Assembly (NCBI RefSeq): GCF_000808535.1
Contig: NZ_JWLV01000001.1
Coordinates: forward strand, 372,001 to 436,000
Length of the DNA stretch: 64,000 bases
Origin: Vibrio sinaloensis
Lineage (GTDB): Bacteria; Pseudomonadota; Gammaproteobacteria; Enterobacterales; Vibrionaceae
Direction of reading: 5' to 3'
Positions 1-7,955 of this stretch are shown one piece after another. Below the pieces are notes generated by a model. It had not been told where the DNA came from. It did not search any database and saw only the letters and a program-made list of their open reading frames with translations. The first letter of the stretch is position 1. Every line of letters begins with the position of its first letter. Both the position numbers and the translations under genes were made by a program.

Positions 1-1038
1 TTTGTAGCCGGAACGTTTCACCAAAATGGTCATAGCCCGGTAGTGTGGCTTCGCAAAGTAGGTATACGATTCACGTGACGGAGAAACATGTATCGGCGCA
101 ATCACATCGATGTTCTGCGCTTTGAAATCAGTGTACATGCTTTGCCAAGACTCATCAGCCCGGCTCGTCACCTTACAATTGAGCTCGAGCATTTGACACG
201 TTTGCTGCAAAATCGTGTAAGTCACCCCTTTGATTGCCCCGCTGGTTTGATAAATCACGTAGGGATACACAGGCTCCAACTTGACTGAGAGAGGTTTTGT
301 TTGGTCTAAGCCATGGCGAACGAGGTTTTTCTTAATCGCAGTCAAGCGGATTTGTTTTTGATAGTGGATCATGGAGTCATGGAGCAACCGTTGGACAGGC
401 TCTGTCTGTGCATAACGAACAAACTGTTCAACCAATGTTACGTCGCTATCTTTTGCCACTGCAATGGTGACAGGAGGCGCACCAATTTTGTTGTTGATGA
501 CTTCCGCTTGAAAACCGGCACTGTTAAACGCTTTCAGATAGTTGATACCGGCAACAATGGCATCAACTTGGCCACCGTTGAGTAGCTTTTTCGCCTCTTC
601 TACCGTTGAGTATTCATAGATTGCGATGCTGGGGTAATGACGCTTCACAAGGTCTACAAATATGGTTCGTACCGGTACGGCTACACGTTTGACGTGCTTA
701 AAATCGATGTTGTCTTTGTAAAACAGGTAGGTGTATTCAATGTTGGTCGGGGCGGGCAAATGTAGGTATTTCGCCCGTTGTTCACTGTAAGTCGTGTTCG
801 GTGCAAAATCACTCTCTCCCGATCTGATCGAATCGAGCACTTCGCCGAAGGTATCAAAATGTCGATAGGTAAACTGGAGACCAAACTCTTCACTTAATGC
901 GCCAAAAAGCTGCTTGGCGACAAAATCATCGGCGGTAATGGCGACGTCATAGTTTTGCCGCTGCTGAGCAGGAGCGGCGGCGGCTTCTATGCAAAAAACA
1001 CAGAGGCTGAGCAATAAAAGGTGTATTCCCGACTTCAC
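1..1038 (-). CDS. Periplasmic two-lobe (SBP_bac_3-like) sensor or binding protein, partial
   Basis: The reading frame is open from a GTG at 1038 to the left edge (346 codons), so the C-terminus is missing. A stop codon lies immediately upstream of the GTG, making it the first possible start; no strong ribosome binding site is visible. The N-terminus is a signal peptide (hydrophobic LLLLSLCVFC, then AAAAPAQQ). Two tandem segments resemble family 3 solute-binding (Venus flytrap) domains: the first begins near residue 32 (YDVAITADDFVAKQLFGAL) and contains the GESDFAPNTTYSEQR element; the second begins near residue 260 (YPYVIYQTSGAIKGVTYTIL). Tandem domains of this type are typical of the sensor part of EvgS/BvgS-like hybrid kinases, but the missing end could equally carry another output domain or none. 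It lies directly downstream of pgtA on the same strand, though a hairpin separates them. Ligand unknown. Confidence 0.7.
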   Translation of the reverse strand, partial: MKSGIHLLLLSLCVFCIEAAAAPAQQRQNYDVAITADDFVAKQLFGALSEEFGLQFTYRHFDTFGEVLDSIRSGESDFAPNTTYSEQRAKYLHLPAPTNIEYTYLFYKDNIDFKHVKRVAVPVRTIFVDLVKRHYPSIAIYEYSTVEEAKKLLNGGQVDAIVAGINYLKAFNSAGFQAEVINNKIGAPPVTIAVAKDSDVTLVEQFVRYAQTEPVQRLLHDSMIHYQKQIRLTAIKKNLVRHGLDQTKPLSVKLEPVYPYVIYQTSGAIKGVTYTILQQTCQMLELNCKVTSRADESWQSMYTDFKAQNIDVIAPIHVSPSRESYTYFAKPHYRAMTILVKRSGYK

Positions 1039-1147
1039 TTATTTTTCTATTTATTATTAATTTTGGCATATCGTACAGTATCTTAAGTGAGATAAGCAAT
1101 CAGTTGATTGGTGGTTCCTTTTCAGCCTTATCAGCTAATCGAGCTAT

Positions 1148-1183
1148 AGAGTGGTGCTGTCCTCCGCGGATGTTCACCACTCT
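1148..1183 (-). terminator. Hairpin downstream of pgtABC
   Basis: A perfect 8-bp inverted repeat (agagtggt at 1148-1155, accactct at 1176-1183) encloses a 20-nt loop that itself contains the palindrome tccgcgga. It lies after the pgtA stop. There is no clear T-run on the minus strand, so it may be a processing or weak termination structure. Confidence 0.35.
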
Positions 1184-1215
1184 TAATCGGTTACTGACGC
1201 TATTTTCTATTCTTG

Positions 1216-2478
1216 CTACTTTGCACTTTTAAACGATTCTTTATCAATATCGTGCTTTTTCATGCGTAAATAGAGCTTTTTACGCGGCACTTTTAAATAA
1301 TCCGCAGCGTCGCTAACTCGCCCTGAGTGAAGGAATAACGCATCTTCAATCACGCCCTTTTCAAAATCATCGACCAGTTCGTCAAGTGGCAGCATGGTTT
1401 CAGCTTGGGTGTAAATTTTGTCTTTTCCCGTCAACTTAACGATGCCTACCGCAAACAACTCGGCCACGTTTCTTAGCTCTCGAACGTTGCCCGGCCATAA
1501 GTGACCGCGTAACACAGAAAGGTAATTGGGCTCGACTTTTGGGATGACTTTGCCCAGCTTGAGACAGCTCTGTTTCAAAAAGTGGTGGAACAACACCACG
1601 ACATCATCGGGTCTTTGGCGAAGCGGTGGCATCTCTATCACCCCCTGATTCAAAACGTAATAGAGCTCGGGGATGAGGCTTTGTTCAGCAATGAGCTGTT
1701 CTGGATCTTTGCCAAATATCGCAATCGCTCTAAACGCCTTCCCTTCCCTCTCGTTGGCGATCAAATGCTGCGCCAGCATTCGTTGACAGGGCTCAGAGAG
1801 TTGCTCTGCGCCATCAAGCAGCAAGGTGCCTACGGTCACTCTTGCGAGCATCTCGCTTAATTGTGACTCCGATAAATTAGGGTCAGCGTGTATCGCCTCG
1901 CATCTGTTTGGTTGTGAAGACATGGTATGCAATAAATTCGCCGCTAAGTGTCGCCCGCTTCCTGACTCACCCCAAATGACAACATGGTTTTCAAGCAACA
2001 AGTACTGAGAAAGGAGATGACGAATTTGCTCCAGTTGGGCGGATTTACCCACCAGCGACTTGTCGATCGTTGCCACCATTTGTTTCTTCTGCTCAACAAA
2101 GGCGCGGCGTAGGTCAAGGTGAGATTTTAGCATCTCGAGCAGTTCCGCTGGGTTAATCGGTTTCTCTATAAACTCGCACGCCCCTTTTCTGACAGCATCC
2201 ACAGCCATCGGAATGTCACCATGTCCTGTAATCACTATCACCGGAATGCGATCATCAATCTGTTTGATCTTTTCCAGTAATTCCATGCCGTGCATTTGCG
2301 GCATATACATATCCAGCAATACCACACCGGGCCAGTCTCGTTTCAGATACCCAGTTGCCTCAGTCGGGTCAAGGAGTGCTTTTGCCGTTAAACCTGCAAT
2401 ATCCATCAAATGTTTATAGGAATCTAAAACATCCTGATCGTCATCCACAAGAAGAACAGAGTAATTAAGAGTTTGCAT
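1216..2478 (-). CDS. pgtA: Phosphoglycerate transport response regulator PgtA
   Basis: Response regulator of 420 aa, probably activating the divergent pgtP gene in response to external phosphoglycerates or PEP. A receiver domain (residues 5-120) has the acidic pocket D12-D14, phospho-acceptor D56 in VVLLDMYMPQ, and the conserved K in FIEKPI. It is followed by an NtrC-like AAA+ domain with a P-loop (WGESGSGRH) and a C-terminal Fis-type HTH (DAADYLKVPRKKLYLRMKK). The AAA+ domain is degenerate: no GAFTGA loop is visible, the Walker B reads LLLDGAEQL with no glutamate after the aspartate, and the P-loop lysine is Arg. It is therefore unlikely to be a normal sigma-54 activator, in line with DctD-related PgtA. 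The 5' end overlaps pgtB by 14 nt. Confidence 0.88.
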   Translation of the reverse strand: MQTLNYSVLLVDDDQDVLDSYKHLMDIAGLTAKALLDPTEATGYLKRDWPGVVLLDMYMPQMHGMELLEKIKQIDDRIPVIVITGHGDIPMAVDAVRKGACEFIEKPINPAELLEMLKSHLDLRRAFVEQKKQMVATIDKSLVGKSAQLEQIRHLLSQYLLLENHVVIWGESGSGRHLAANLLHTMSSQPNRCEAIHADPNLSESQLSEMLARVTVGTLLLDGAEQLSEPCQRMLAQHLIANEREGKAFRAIAIFGKDPEQLIAEQSLIPELYYVLNQGVIEMPPLRQRPDDVVVLFHHFLKQSCLKLGKVIPKVEPNYLSVLRGHLWPGNVRELRNVAELFAVGIVKLTGKDKIYTQAETMLPLDELVDDFEKGVIEDALFLHSGRVSDAADYLKVPRKKLYLRMKKHDIDKESFKSAK

Positions 2479-4825
2479 GAGGTAATTCCAATATCACAAG
2501 AGCGCCTTTGTCCAAACCAGAGGCTAAAACTATATTGCCAGCGTACTTTTCCATTAAAGATTGGCTGATGTTCAGACCTAAACCAAGGCCAACTTCTTTT
2601 GTTGTGGTAAACGGTGTAAACAGTTTATCGACGATATGACTATCAAACCCTTGACCACTATCGAACACACCAATCGCATGATGTGAACGGGTGCTGTAGA
2701 GACTTTCTACTCGAATCTGACGTAACGGGCCATTGTGCTCTGCAATCGCATCACAACTGTTGACCAGCAAATTGATCAACACTTGCTCAATCGCCAACGC
2801 ATTGCCATGGACGCGCAGGTCTTCATCAAGTTGATTGTCTATCTCAACCATCTGACGTTTGGCTTTGGGGTTGACTATGGTGATCGCTTGTTCCGCAATC
2901 TCTTTTAGATTTTGTTCTTTGGCCTGCTGTTCACCATCAGATTTCTTGGCAAAGTTGCGCAAACTGGAAATGATCTTGCCCATTCGCATTGCCAAGCCTT
3001 CAATGTGCTCAAGCGTTTGATTCAGTGCCTTCTCGTCACCCGATTGCGCTGAAAGCTTGGCGCTGTAGAGGTAGGTCGACATGGCATTCAAGGGTTGATT
3101 CAACTCATGTGCCATACTGGTCATGGTTTGCCCAACCACCGCCATTTTCGCCGCTTGAATCAGCTCACCTTGAGTCTGTTTTAAGTTCTGCTCAGTGCGT
3201 TCACGCTCGACAATTTCTTCGGACAGACGCTGGTTTTTTTCAATTAAGTCCGAGGTTTTTTCTGCCACGCGTTTTTCTAACTCACGCGTATTGAGCTCTT
3301 GCTCGGTGATGTCTGTAATAGTGACAATCACTTTGTTGAGCTGTCCATGAGAGAAAAGATGGAAATCAAAATGGAGATAGCAGGCTTTTTGATCAGACAC
3401 CGACAGTACAATCTCATCGTGCCCTTGATTAAACAGAGCACCGCCACGTCGAAACACTTTTGCCAACGCCCTTTGGCTACTGTTTTCAAATGAATCCCAG
3501 ATCAGTTTTTTCTCTACGTCCCCTTGCACGGCTAACAAGCGACGCGCACTTAAGTTCGCTGATTCCACGTAGCCTGCTAAGTCACATGTCAGTAGGCTTG
3601 CCGAAGTATTGTTGATCAAACTGATCGCATTGGTTCGCTGTATCTCTTTGACGCTCTCGCCGTACTCAATCAGTTTTTCACTCAAACGACCAATCTCATC
3701 CGCTCCATCCACTTGAATCGGATGGCTGAGATCGCCCTTGGTGATCGCATCAATGCTCGAACTCAGTGCCGTTAAGCGAGCCACAATGCGGCGATTGATA
3801 AAGTAATAGGTCAAAAAAAGTGACATCAAGATTGAAACACTAAAACAGACGATCAATACATGGTTCCCGTACGAGACTAAACTCGCGGTTTGTGCTTTCA
3901 CATTGAGGAAACTGTCGTCTGCCAAGCGAACCACGCCACCGATTTGTTGGTGGATATCGTCAAGTTGCTGATCGATGTTTGCTTTAAGCACATCAATCCG
4001 CTGGTTCAGCGCCACGTTGTCGAGCAATTGATGGTAAAACACCCCTTCAGGCGCCAACAAGGTGGACAACTCTTGGATCAATTGCTGGTAGGCGATGGAC
4101 GAAGGCAACTCAAAGATCGGCTCACTGCTGCTCAGAAGCTCGTCCATTTTGTACTGAATCACTTTCGCTGCATTATGCACTTGCCCCAGTTGCTGCGCTT
4201 GAATCACTTCGCTGGTCATCGCAAACACATTCGACTCTACATCTAGTAGATGCTGAATGGTGCGCAATTGCTCCAGTGCGGTTGTTCGCTCGGTATCACT
4301 CTCATCTCGCTTAATAAGCCAATGCAGCTCTTGTCGAATCGGGGTTAACTCAGAGCGCACATCTTGGTGGAGCCAATGAATCTGCTCTTCCAGCTTGTTG
4401 ACCCGTCGACTTTGCTCAACGCGTTGCAAGACAAGCGCGCTGTATTGCCTGAGTGTTTCGCCCAATACAAGATAGCGCTCAGCCAAGGTGGTCGTTTCTT
4501 TGTCTGTCAGAGCTCCGGTTTCTTGGTGATGCAGCGCGAGATTGATGCCCTCTAACTGCTCCGAAAGCTCTTCAATTTGGCGGTTTAGCTCAACTTTGTT
4601 AGTGAGTCTAGAGAGCAACTGAACGCGATAACGAATCTCACTGCTTCGGCTTTCCAGTAAGTAACTGGTATTGTATTTGGGCACACTGTTTTCAAGCAGT
4701 TCACTCACTTGATCGTCTAGACGATTCCAAGTGAGCCACGCGACCGCGCTGACCACCGTTAACAGAATGGTTGACCCCGTAAAAGCGATGACCAGTTTTG
4801 CGCCAATGGTACTCCACTTATTCAT
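2465..4825 (-). CDS. pgtB: Phosphoglycerate transport sensor kinase PgtB
   Basis: Membrane histidine kinase of 786 aa that would phosphorylate PgtA. TM1 is at about 11-32 and TM2 at about 320-345, flanking a long helical, Gln/Leu/Glu-rich periplasmic domain. A HAMP domain (GDLSHPI...DEIGRLSEKL) and a PAS-like segment (NTSASLLTCDLAGYVESAN) follow, then a coiled coil. The HisKA phospho-acceptor is H573 in MAHELNQPLNAM. The HATPase_c domain has an N-box (LLVNSCDAI), G1 (DSGQGF) and G2 (GLGLGLNIS). The start ATG at 4825 overlaps the end of pgtC by 4 nt, so translation is probably coupled. In Salmonella, PgtB and PgtC work together in induction of PgtP by phosphoglycerate; that role is transferred here by gene order. 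Confidence 0.87.
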   Translation of the reverse strand: MNKWSTIGAKLVIAFTGSTILLTVVSAVAWLTWNRLDDQVSELLENSVPKYNTSYLLESRSSEIRYRVQLLSRLTNKVELNRQIEELSEQLEGINLALHHQETGALTDKETTTLAERYLVLGETLRQYSALVLQRVEQSRRVNKLEEQIHWLHQDVRSELTPIRQELHWLIKRDESDTERTTALEQLRTIQHLLDVESNVFAMTSEVIQAQQLGQVHNAAKVIQYKMDELLSSSEPIFELPSSIAYQQLIQELSTLLAPEGVFYHQLLDNVALNQRIDVLKANIDQQLDDIHQQIGGVVRLADDSFLNVKAQTASLVSYGNHVLIVCFSVSILMSLFLTYYFINRRIVARLTALSSSIDAITKGDLSHPIQVDGADEIGRLSEKLIEYGESVKEIQRTNAISLINNTSASLLTCDLAGYVESANLSARRLLAVQGDVEKKLIWDSFENSSQRALAKVFRRGGALFNQGHDEIVLSVSDQKACYLHFDFHLFSHGQLNKVIVTITDITEQELNTRELEKRVAEKTSDLIEKNQRLSEEIVERERTEQNLKQTQGELIQAAKMAVVGQTMTSMAHELNQPLNAMSTYLYSAKLSAQSGDEKALNQTLEHIEGLAMRMGKIISSLRNFAKKSDGEQQAKEQNLKEIAEQAITIVNPKAKRQMVEIDNQLDEDLRVHGNALAIEQVLINLLVNSCDAIAEHNGPLRQIRVESLYSTRSHHAIGVFDSGQGFDSHIVDKLFTPFTTTKEVGLGLGLNISQSLMEKYAGNIVLASGLDKGALVILELPHANS

Positions 4826-6120
4826 AATGGTGACTCAACTTGAAATGTGCGCAGCTCGCGAGCAACTTGGTTGAGGTTGGCTTCGAACTTTAGTCCAAAA
4901 CGGTAGCTAAACTCGGCAAGGATCGCTTGTTCTAACCCATTGGATTGGCCGTCAAACTCGACTCGAGAAACGATCGAGTCACCAAGCTGTTCAATTTCTT
5001 GTTCGCTGACAGGGATGGTAAACAACTGCTGTTTTAACTCTCTCAACTGTGTGAGTTTTTCAACATCAGCCCCATGACCTTGTTCTAACTGCGCCAAGCT
5101 GTGCCAAATATCTTGCAGCTCAGGGAGGCGCTTTGTGATCGCTTCATCAAAGATGATGTTGACCAACTTCTCACGCTGCATCAGCTTAGCCAAATTGAGT
5201 GCGGGGTTCTTGTCACTGAAGAGCGAATCATCATTGATCGAGTGCTTGGCAAAATTGGTGTCCACCATACTTTTTTGGACATCTTGCGAGAGCAGCAAGC
5301 GAATAAAACGATCGGTCGCGGCATTATCGCCCGATTTTTTCAAGATACCGATGTAAGTCGGCATCAGGGTAAAATCCGAGTCGTAGGCAAACTCCACATA
5401 CTGGAACTGTTTGGGGAGCACCAGCGCGTAACTGTCAATCGTTGGGCCAATACCAAACTGCCCTTTCGCCACATAATCCGCCACACCAAAGCTGCGCGAA
5501 GAAATCGTGCCTAGATTTGCTCCTACGTTCAAAATGATCGCCCAGCCTTTGTCCCAACCATGCTTGGCAAGAATGCTCTCGATCATCATTTGTGTCGTGC
5601 CCGAGCGGCTTGGAGTACTCATGGTGATGTGGCCAAAATAATCAAACCGAGCAAGATCTTGAAACCGTGTTGGCGCTTTGAGGTTGTTCGCCATTAAGTA
5701 ATCTTTGTTCCAAACCAATCCAGCTCCGGAGTAGCCAACGCTCACCACTTTATTGCGCTTGGGTAACACAAACGGCACCAACCACTGGGGCATTTCATTC
5801 CCGTAGGCAACCTTGGCCAGTTGGTTGCGCTTGTAGAGCTCTTCCATCAAAAACGGCGATGAGCTGAGTACCACATCGACATCTTGAATATAGCTTTTGT
5901 TCAACAGTTGAATTGCAGATTGAGTCCGACGGTGGATCAGTTTGATGTCCACCTTAGGGTTTTGCTGCTTGTACTCGAACATCAGCTCGGCAATCGGCTC
6001 GCTGGAGAAGGTGGTCAATATCACCAATTGCTCCTGACTGATCGCAGCCGATGAGCTCAATGTCAGCCATGCGGCAAGGATAGAATGGCGCCACGCGGTT
6101 AACTTTCTAATCAATCTCAC
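4822..6120 (-). CDS. pgtC: Phosphoglycerate transport regulatory (periplasmic binding-like) protein PgtC
   Basis: A 432-aa exported protein. I chose the GTG at 6120: it has an AAGGGA Shine-Dalgarno nine bases upstream and places a signal peptide (RHSILAAWLTLSSSAAIS) at the N-terminus. The frame stays open upstream to an ATG at 6174, but that would add 18 residues ahead of the signal. The mature part begins QLVILTTFSSEPIAELMFEY, typical of type 2 extracellular solute-binding proteins, with VLSSSPFLMEELYKRNQL and VGYSGAGLVWNKDYL matching the iron/polyamine-binding fold. The C-terminal third (after about residue 290) is an extra helical segment. In the PgtA/B/C system it acts as an accessory sensor feeding PgtB rather than as a transporter subunit; no ABC permease is nearby, which agrees. 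Confidence 0.85.
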   Translation of the reverse strand: MRLIRKLTAWRHSILAAWLTLSSSAAISQEQLVILTTFSSEPIAELMFEYKQQNPKVDIKLIHRRTQSAIQLLNKSYIQDVDVVLSSSPFLMEELYKRNQLAKVAYGNEMPQWLVPFVLPKRNKVVSVGYSGAGLVWNKDYLMANNLKAPTRFQDLARFDYFGHITMSTPSRSGTTQMMIESILAKHGWDKGWAIILNVGANLGTISSRSFGVADYVAKGQFGIGPTIDSYALVLPKQFQYVEFAYDSDFTLMPTYIGILKKSGDNAATDRFIRLLLSQDVQKSMVDTNFAKHSINDDSLFSDKNPALNLAKLMQREKLVNIIFDEAITKRLPELQDIWHSLAQLEQGHGADVEKLTQLRELKQQLFTIPVSEQEIEQLGDSIVSRVEFDGQSNGLEQAILAEFSYRFGLKFEANLNQVARELRTFQVESPL

Positions 6121-6262
6121 TTCACAAAATCCCTTCGAAATGTGCGTCAATTCAAAAACTGGTGAAAACACCATTAATTTCTTTTTTGAGCAATTGGGTC
6201 ACTGCTGACGCATCTTGTTATTTCACTAACTGTAATTCTATCAATTTCGCCACTGATAGATC

Positions 6263-6285
6263 GGTTAAAAGTGCCATTTTTAACC
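6263..6285. promoter_or_regulatory. Perfect inverted repeat in the pgtC-pgtP intergenic region
   Basis: Two perfect 8-bp arms (ggttaaaa at 6263-6270 and ttttaacc at 6278-6285) are separated by 7 nt. The repeat sits between divergent pgtC and pgtP, where an operator is expected. Function is inferred from position only. Confidence 0.4.
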
Positions 6286-6304
6286 CAGCCCAATCGTTCA
6301 TTTG

Positions 6305-6334
6305 AGTCACTTTTGTCTCAAAAAGTCACTTTTG
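6305..6334 (+). promoter_or_regulatory. Tandem 11-bp repeat upstream of pgtP, candidate PgtA site
   Basis: The 11-mer agtcacttttg occurs at 6305-6315 and again at 6324-6334, a 19-bp period close to two helical turns. Two same-face direct repeats suit a dimeric response regulator such as PgtA. The site lies 75-105 bp upstream of the pgtP start. Confidence 0.45.
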
Positions 6335-6408
6335 AGCGTTTTCATTACCTTCTGCATGATGCTCCCGACAACTCATTTACCGTCACACATTCACGGAGTG
6401 AAACATTT

Positions 6409-7788
6409 ATGTTTAATTTCTTTAAAACACGTCCGGACTTACCTTTGTCCGATGGTTCGAAAGAAGCCATGCAATCTCGCTTTAAGCGTTACCAATGGCA
6501 AGTATTTTTAGGCTTAGTCTTTGGTTATGCCGTTTTCTACGTTGTTCGTATGAGCTTAGGTGTCGTTAAGAAACCGATGCTTGATGCAGGCATCGTAACC
6601 ATTGAAGAGCTGGGTATTATGGGCTCGGCGTTCTTCTTTACCTATGCGATAGGTAAGTTTTCAAACGGCTTCCTTTCTGACTACGCCAACATTGGCCGCT
6701 TTATGTCGTTTTCACTGCTCTTATCAGGTGCAACGGCCGTGGTAATGGGCTTGAACACCGCTGGTTTCTTCTTTGTTCTGCTTTGGGGCTTGAACGGTTG
6801 GTTCCAGTCGGTTGGTTCAGCACCATCATGTGTTTCCTTGTTCCAATGGTTCTCGCCAAAACAGCGCGGCTCTCGCTACTCTGTATGGGGCGGTTCACGT
6901 AACATTGGTGAAGGTATCACTTGGATCCTAACCGCAACGCTAGTGAGCTACCTAGGCTGGCGTGCAGGCTTCATTGGCGCAGGTATCGCGGCCATTGCAG
7001 CAGCACTTTGTATGTTCTTTGCACTTAAAGACCGCCCTCAAACGTACGGTCTACCAGATGCTGCAACAGCATTCGATGAAGAGCCAGAAATCAAGAAAGC
7101 AAACGATCCTAAAGAGACACGTCGTGCTCAGATGTTTGTTCTAAAACAGCCTGCGGTATGGCTTATTGCAGCAGCGTGTGCGGCTATGTATGTCTCTCGC
7201 TATGCTATGTCTTCTTGGGCAGTGCTTTACCTTCAAGAGTCAAAAGGCTACTCGCTGATTGATGCTGGTTTTGCGATGTCAACGTACCCTATTGCTGGCC
7301 TTGCAGGTGCTATTTTGTCCGGTATCGTGTCTGACAAACTGTTCAATGCAAACCGTCATATCCCAACCCTACTTTACGGATTGGCAAACATTGCAGGTAT
7401 GTGTTTGATGTTCTTTGGTCCAGACAACCGCATTATTGATGCCGTCGCACTTGGATTGATTGGCTTCGCGATCGGTGGCCTTGTGGTCTTCCTAGCGGGT
7501 CTAACAGCTTGTGACCTAATGCCGAAGAACGCAGTCGGTGCGGTAAAAGGCTTCATTGGTCTGTTCTCTTATATGGCAGCCTCTGCGCAAGAAGTGGTAT
7601 CAGCATCGCTTATCACAATCACTGAGGTTGATGGCGTTAAGCACTATGACTTCTCTCAAGCTCAGTACTTCTGGCTAGCGGCAGGTGTTGTGTCACTACT
7701 CTTAGCATTGACCGTTTGGAATGCGAAGAAAGTGGTCGATATCGACGAAGAGCAAAACCCTGAGCTAAAAGCTAACCCAGCAAGCTAA
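6409..7788 (+). CDS. pgtP: Phosphoglycerate/PEP:phosphate antiporter PgtP
   Basis: Major facilitator superfamily transporter of 459 aa in the organophosphate:phosphate antiporter group (GlpT/UhpT/PgtP). The start at 6409 has a good CGGAGTGA Shine-Dalgarno. The frame runs upstream to 6271, but that extension is not hydrophobic and would exceed the usual family length of about 460. Family features are RYQWQVFLGLVFGYAVFYVVRM at the first membrane segment, GKFSNGFLSDYANIGRF in the loop between TM2 and TM3, and GLNGWFQSVGSAP with the WFSPKQRGSRYSVWGGSRNIGEG stretch. Divergence from pgtABC identifies it as PgtP rather than GlpT or UhpT. It would import 2-PG, 3-PG and PEP in exchange for phosphate. 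The next gene is pyruvate kinase, which fits use of imported PEP. Confidence 0.92.
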   Translation: MFNFFKTRPDLPLSDGSKEAMQSRFKRYQWQVFLGLVFGYAVFYVVRMSLGVVKKPMLDAGIVTIEELGIMGSAFFFTYAIGKFSNGFLSDYANIGRFMSFSLLLSGATAVVMGLNTAGFFFVLLWGLNGWFQSVGSAPSCVSLFQWFSPKQRGSRYSVWGGSRNIGEGITWILTATLVSYLGWRAGFIGAGIAAIAAALCMFFALKDRPQTYGLPDAATAFDEEPEIKKANDPKETRRAQMFVLKQPAVWLIAAACAAMYVSRYAMSSWAVLYLQESKGYSLIDAGFAMSTYPIAGLAGAILSGIVSDKLFNANRHIPTLLYGLANIAGMCLMFFGPDNRIIDAVALGLIGFAIGGLVVFLAGLTACDLMPKNAVGAVKGFIGLFSYMAASAQEVVSASLITITEVDGVKHYDFSQAQYFWLAAGVVSLLLALTVWNAKKVVDIDEEQNPELKANPAS

Positions 7789-7796
7789 CAACATAC

Positions 7797-7815
7797 GGGG
7801 AGTTCGCTCCCCTTT
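7797..7815 (+). terminator. Terminator after pgtP with a UUCG tetraloop
   Basis: Stem ggggag (7797-7802) pairs with ctcccc (7807-7812) around a ttcg loop and is followed by ttt. The T-run is short, so termination may be partial. Confidence 0.6.
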
Positions 7816-7955
7816 GGCTGGCGGTCGTCATTCTACTGTGAATGCTCGTCTTAAAGGCTCATATCTATGACGAGTATCTGCCCTGTCAAGGAATACGACC
7901 ATCAGCCTCCCCTTTTTTAATACCCAATTTCAGTTATGTTGTTAAAGGTAAGGTT

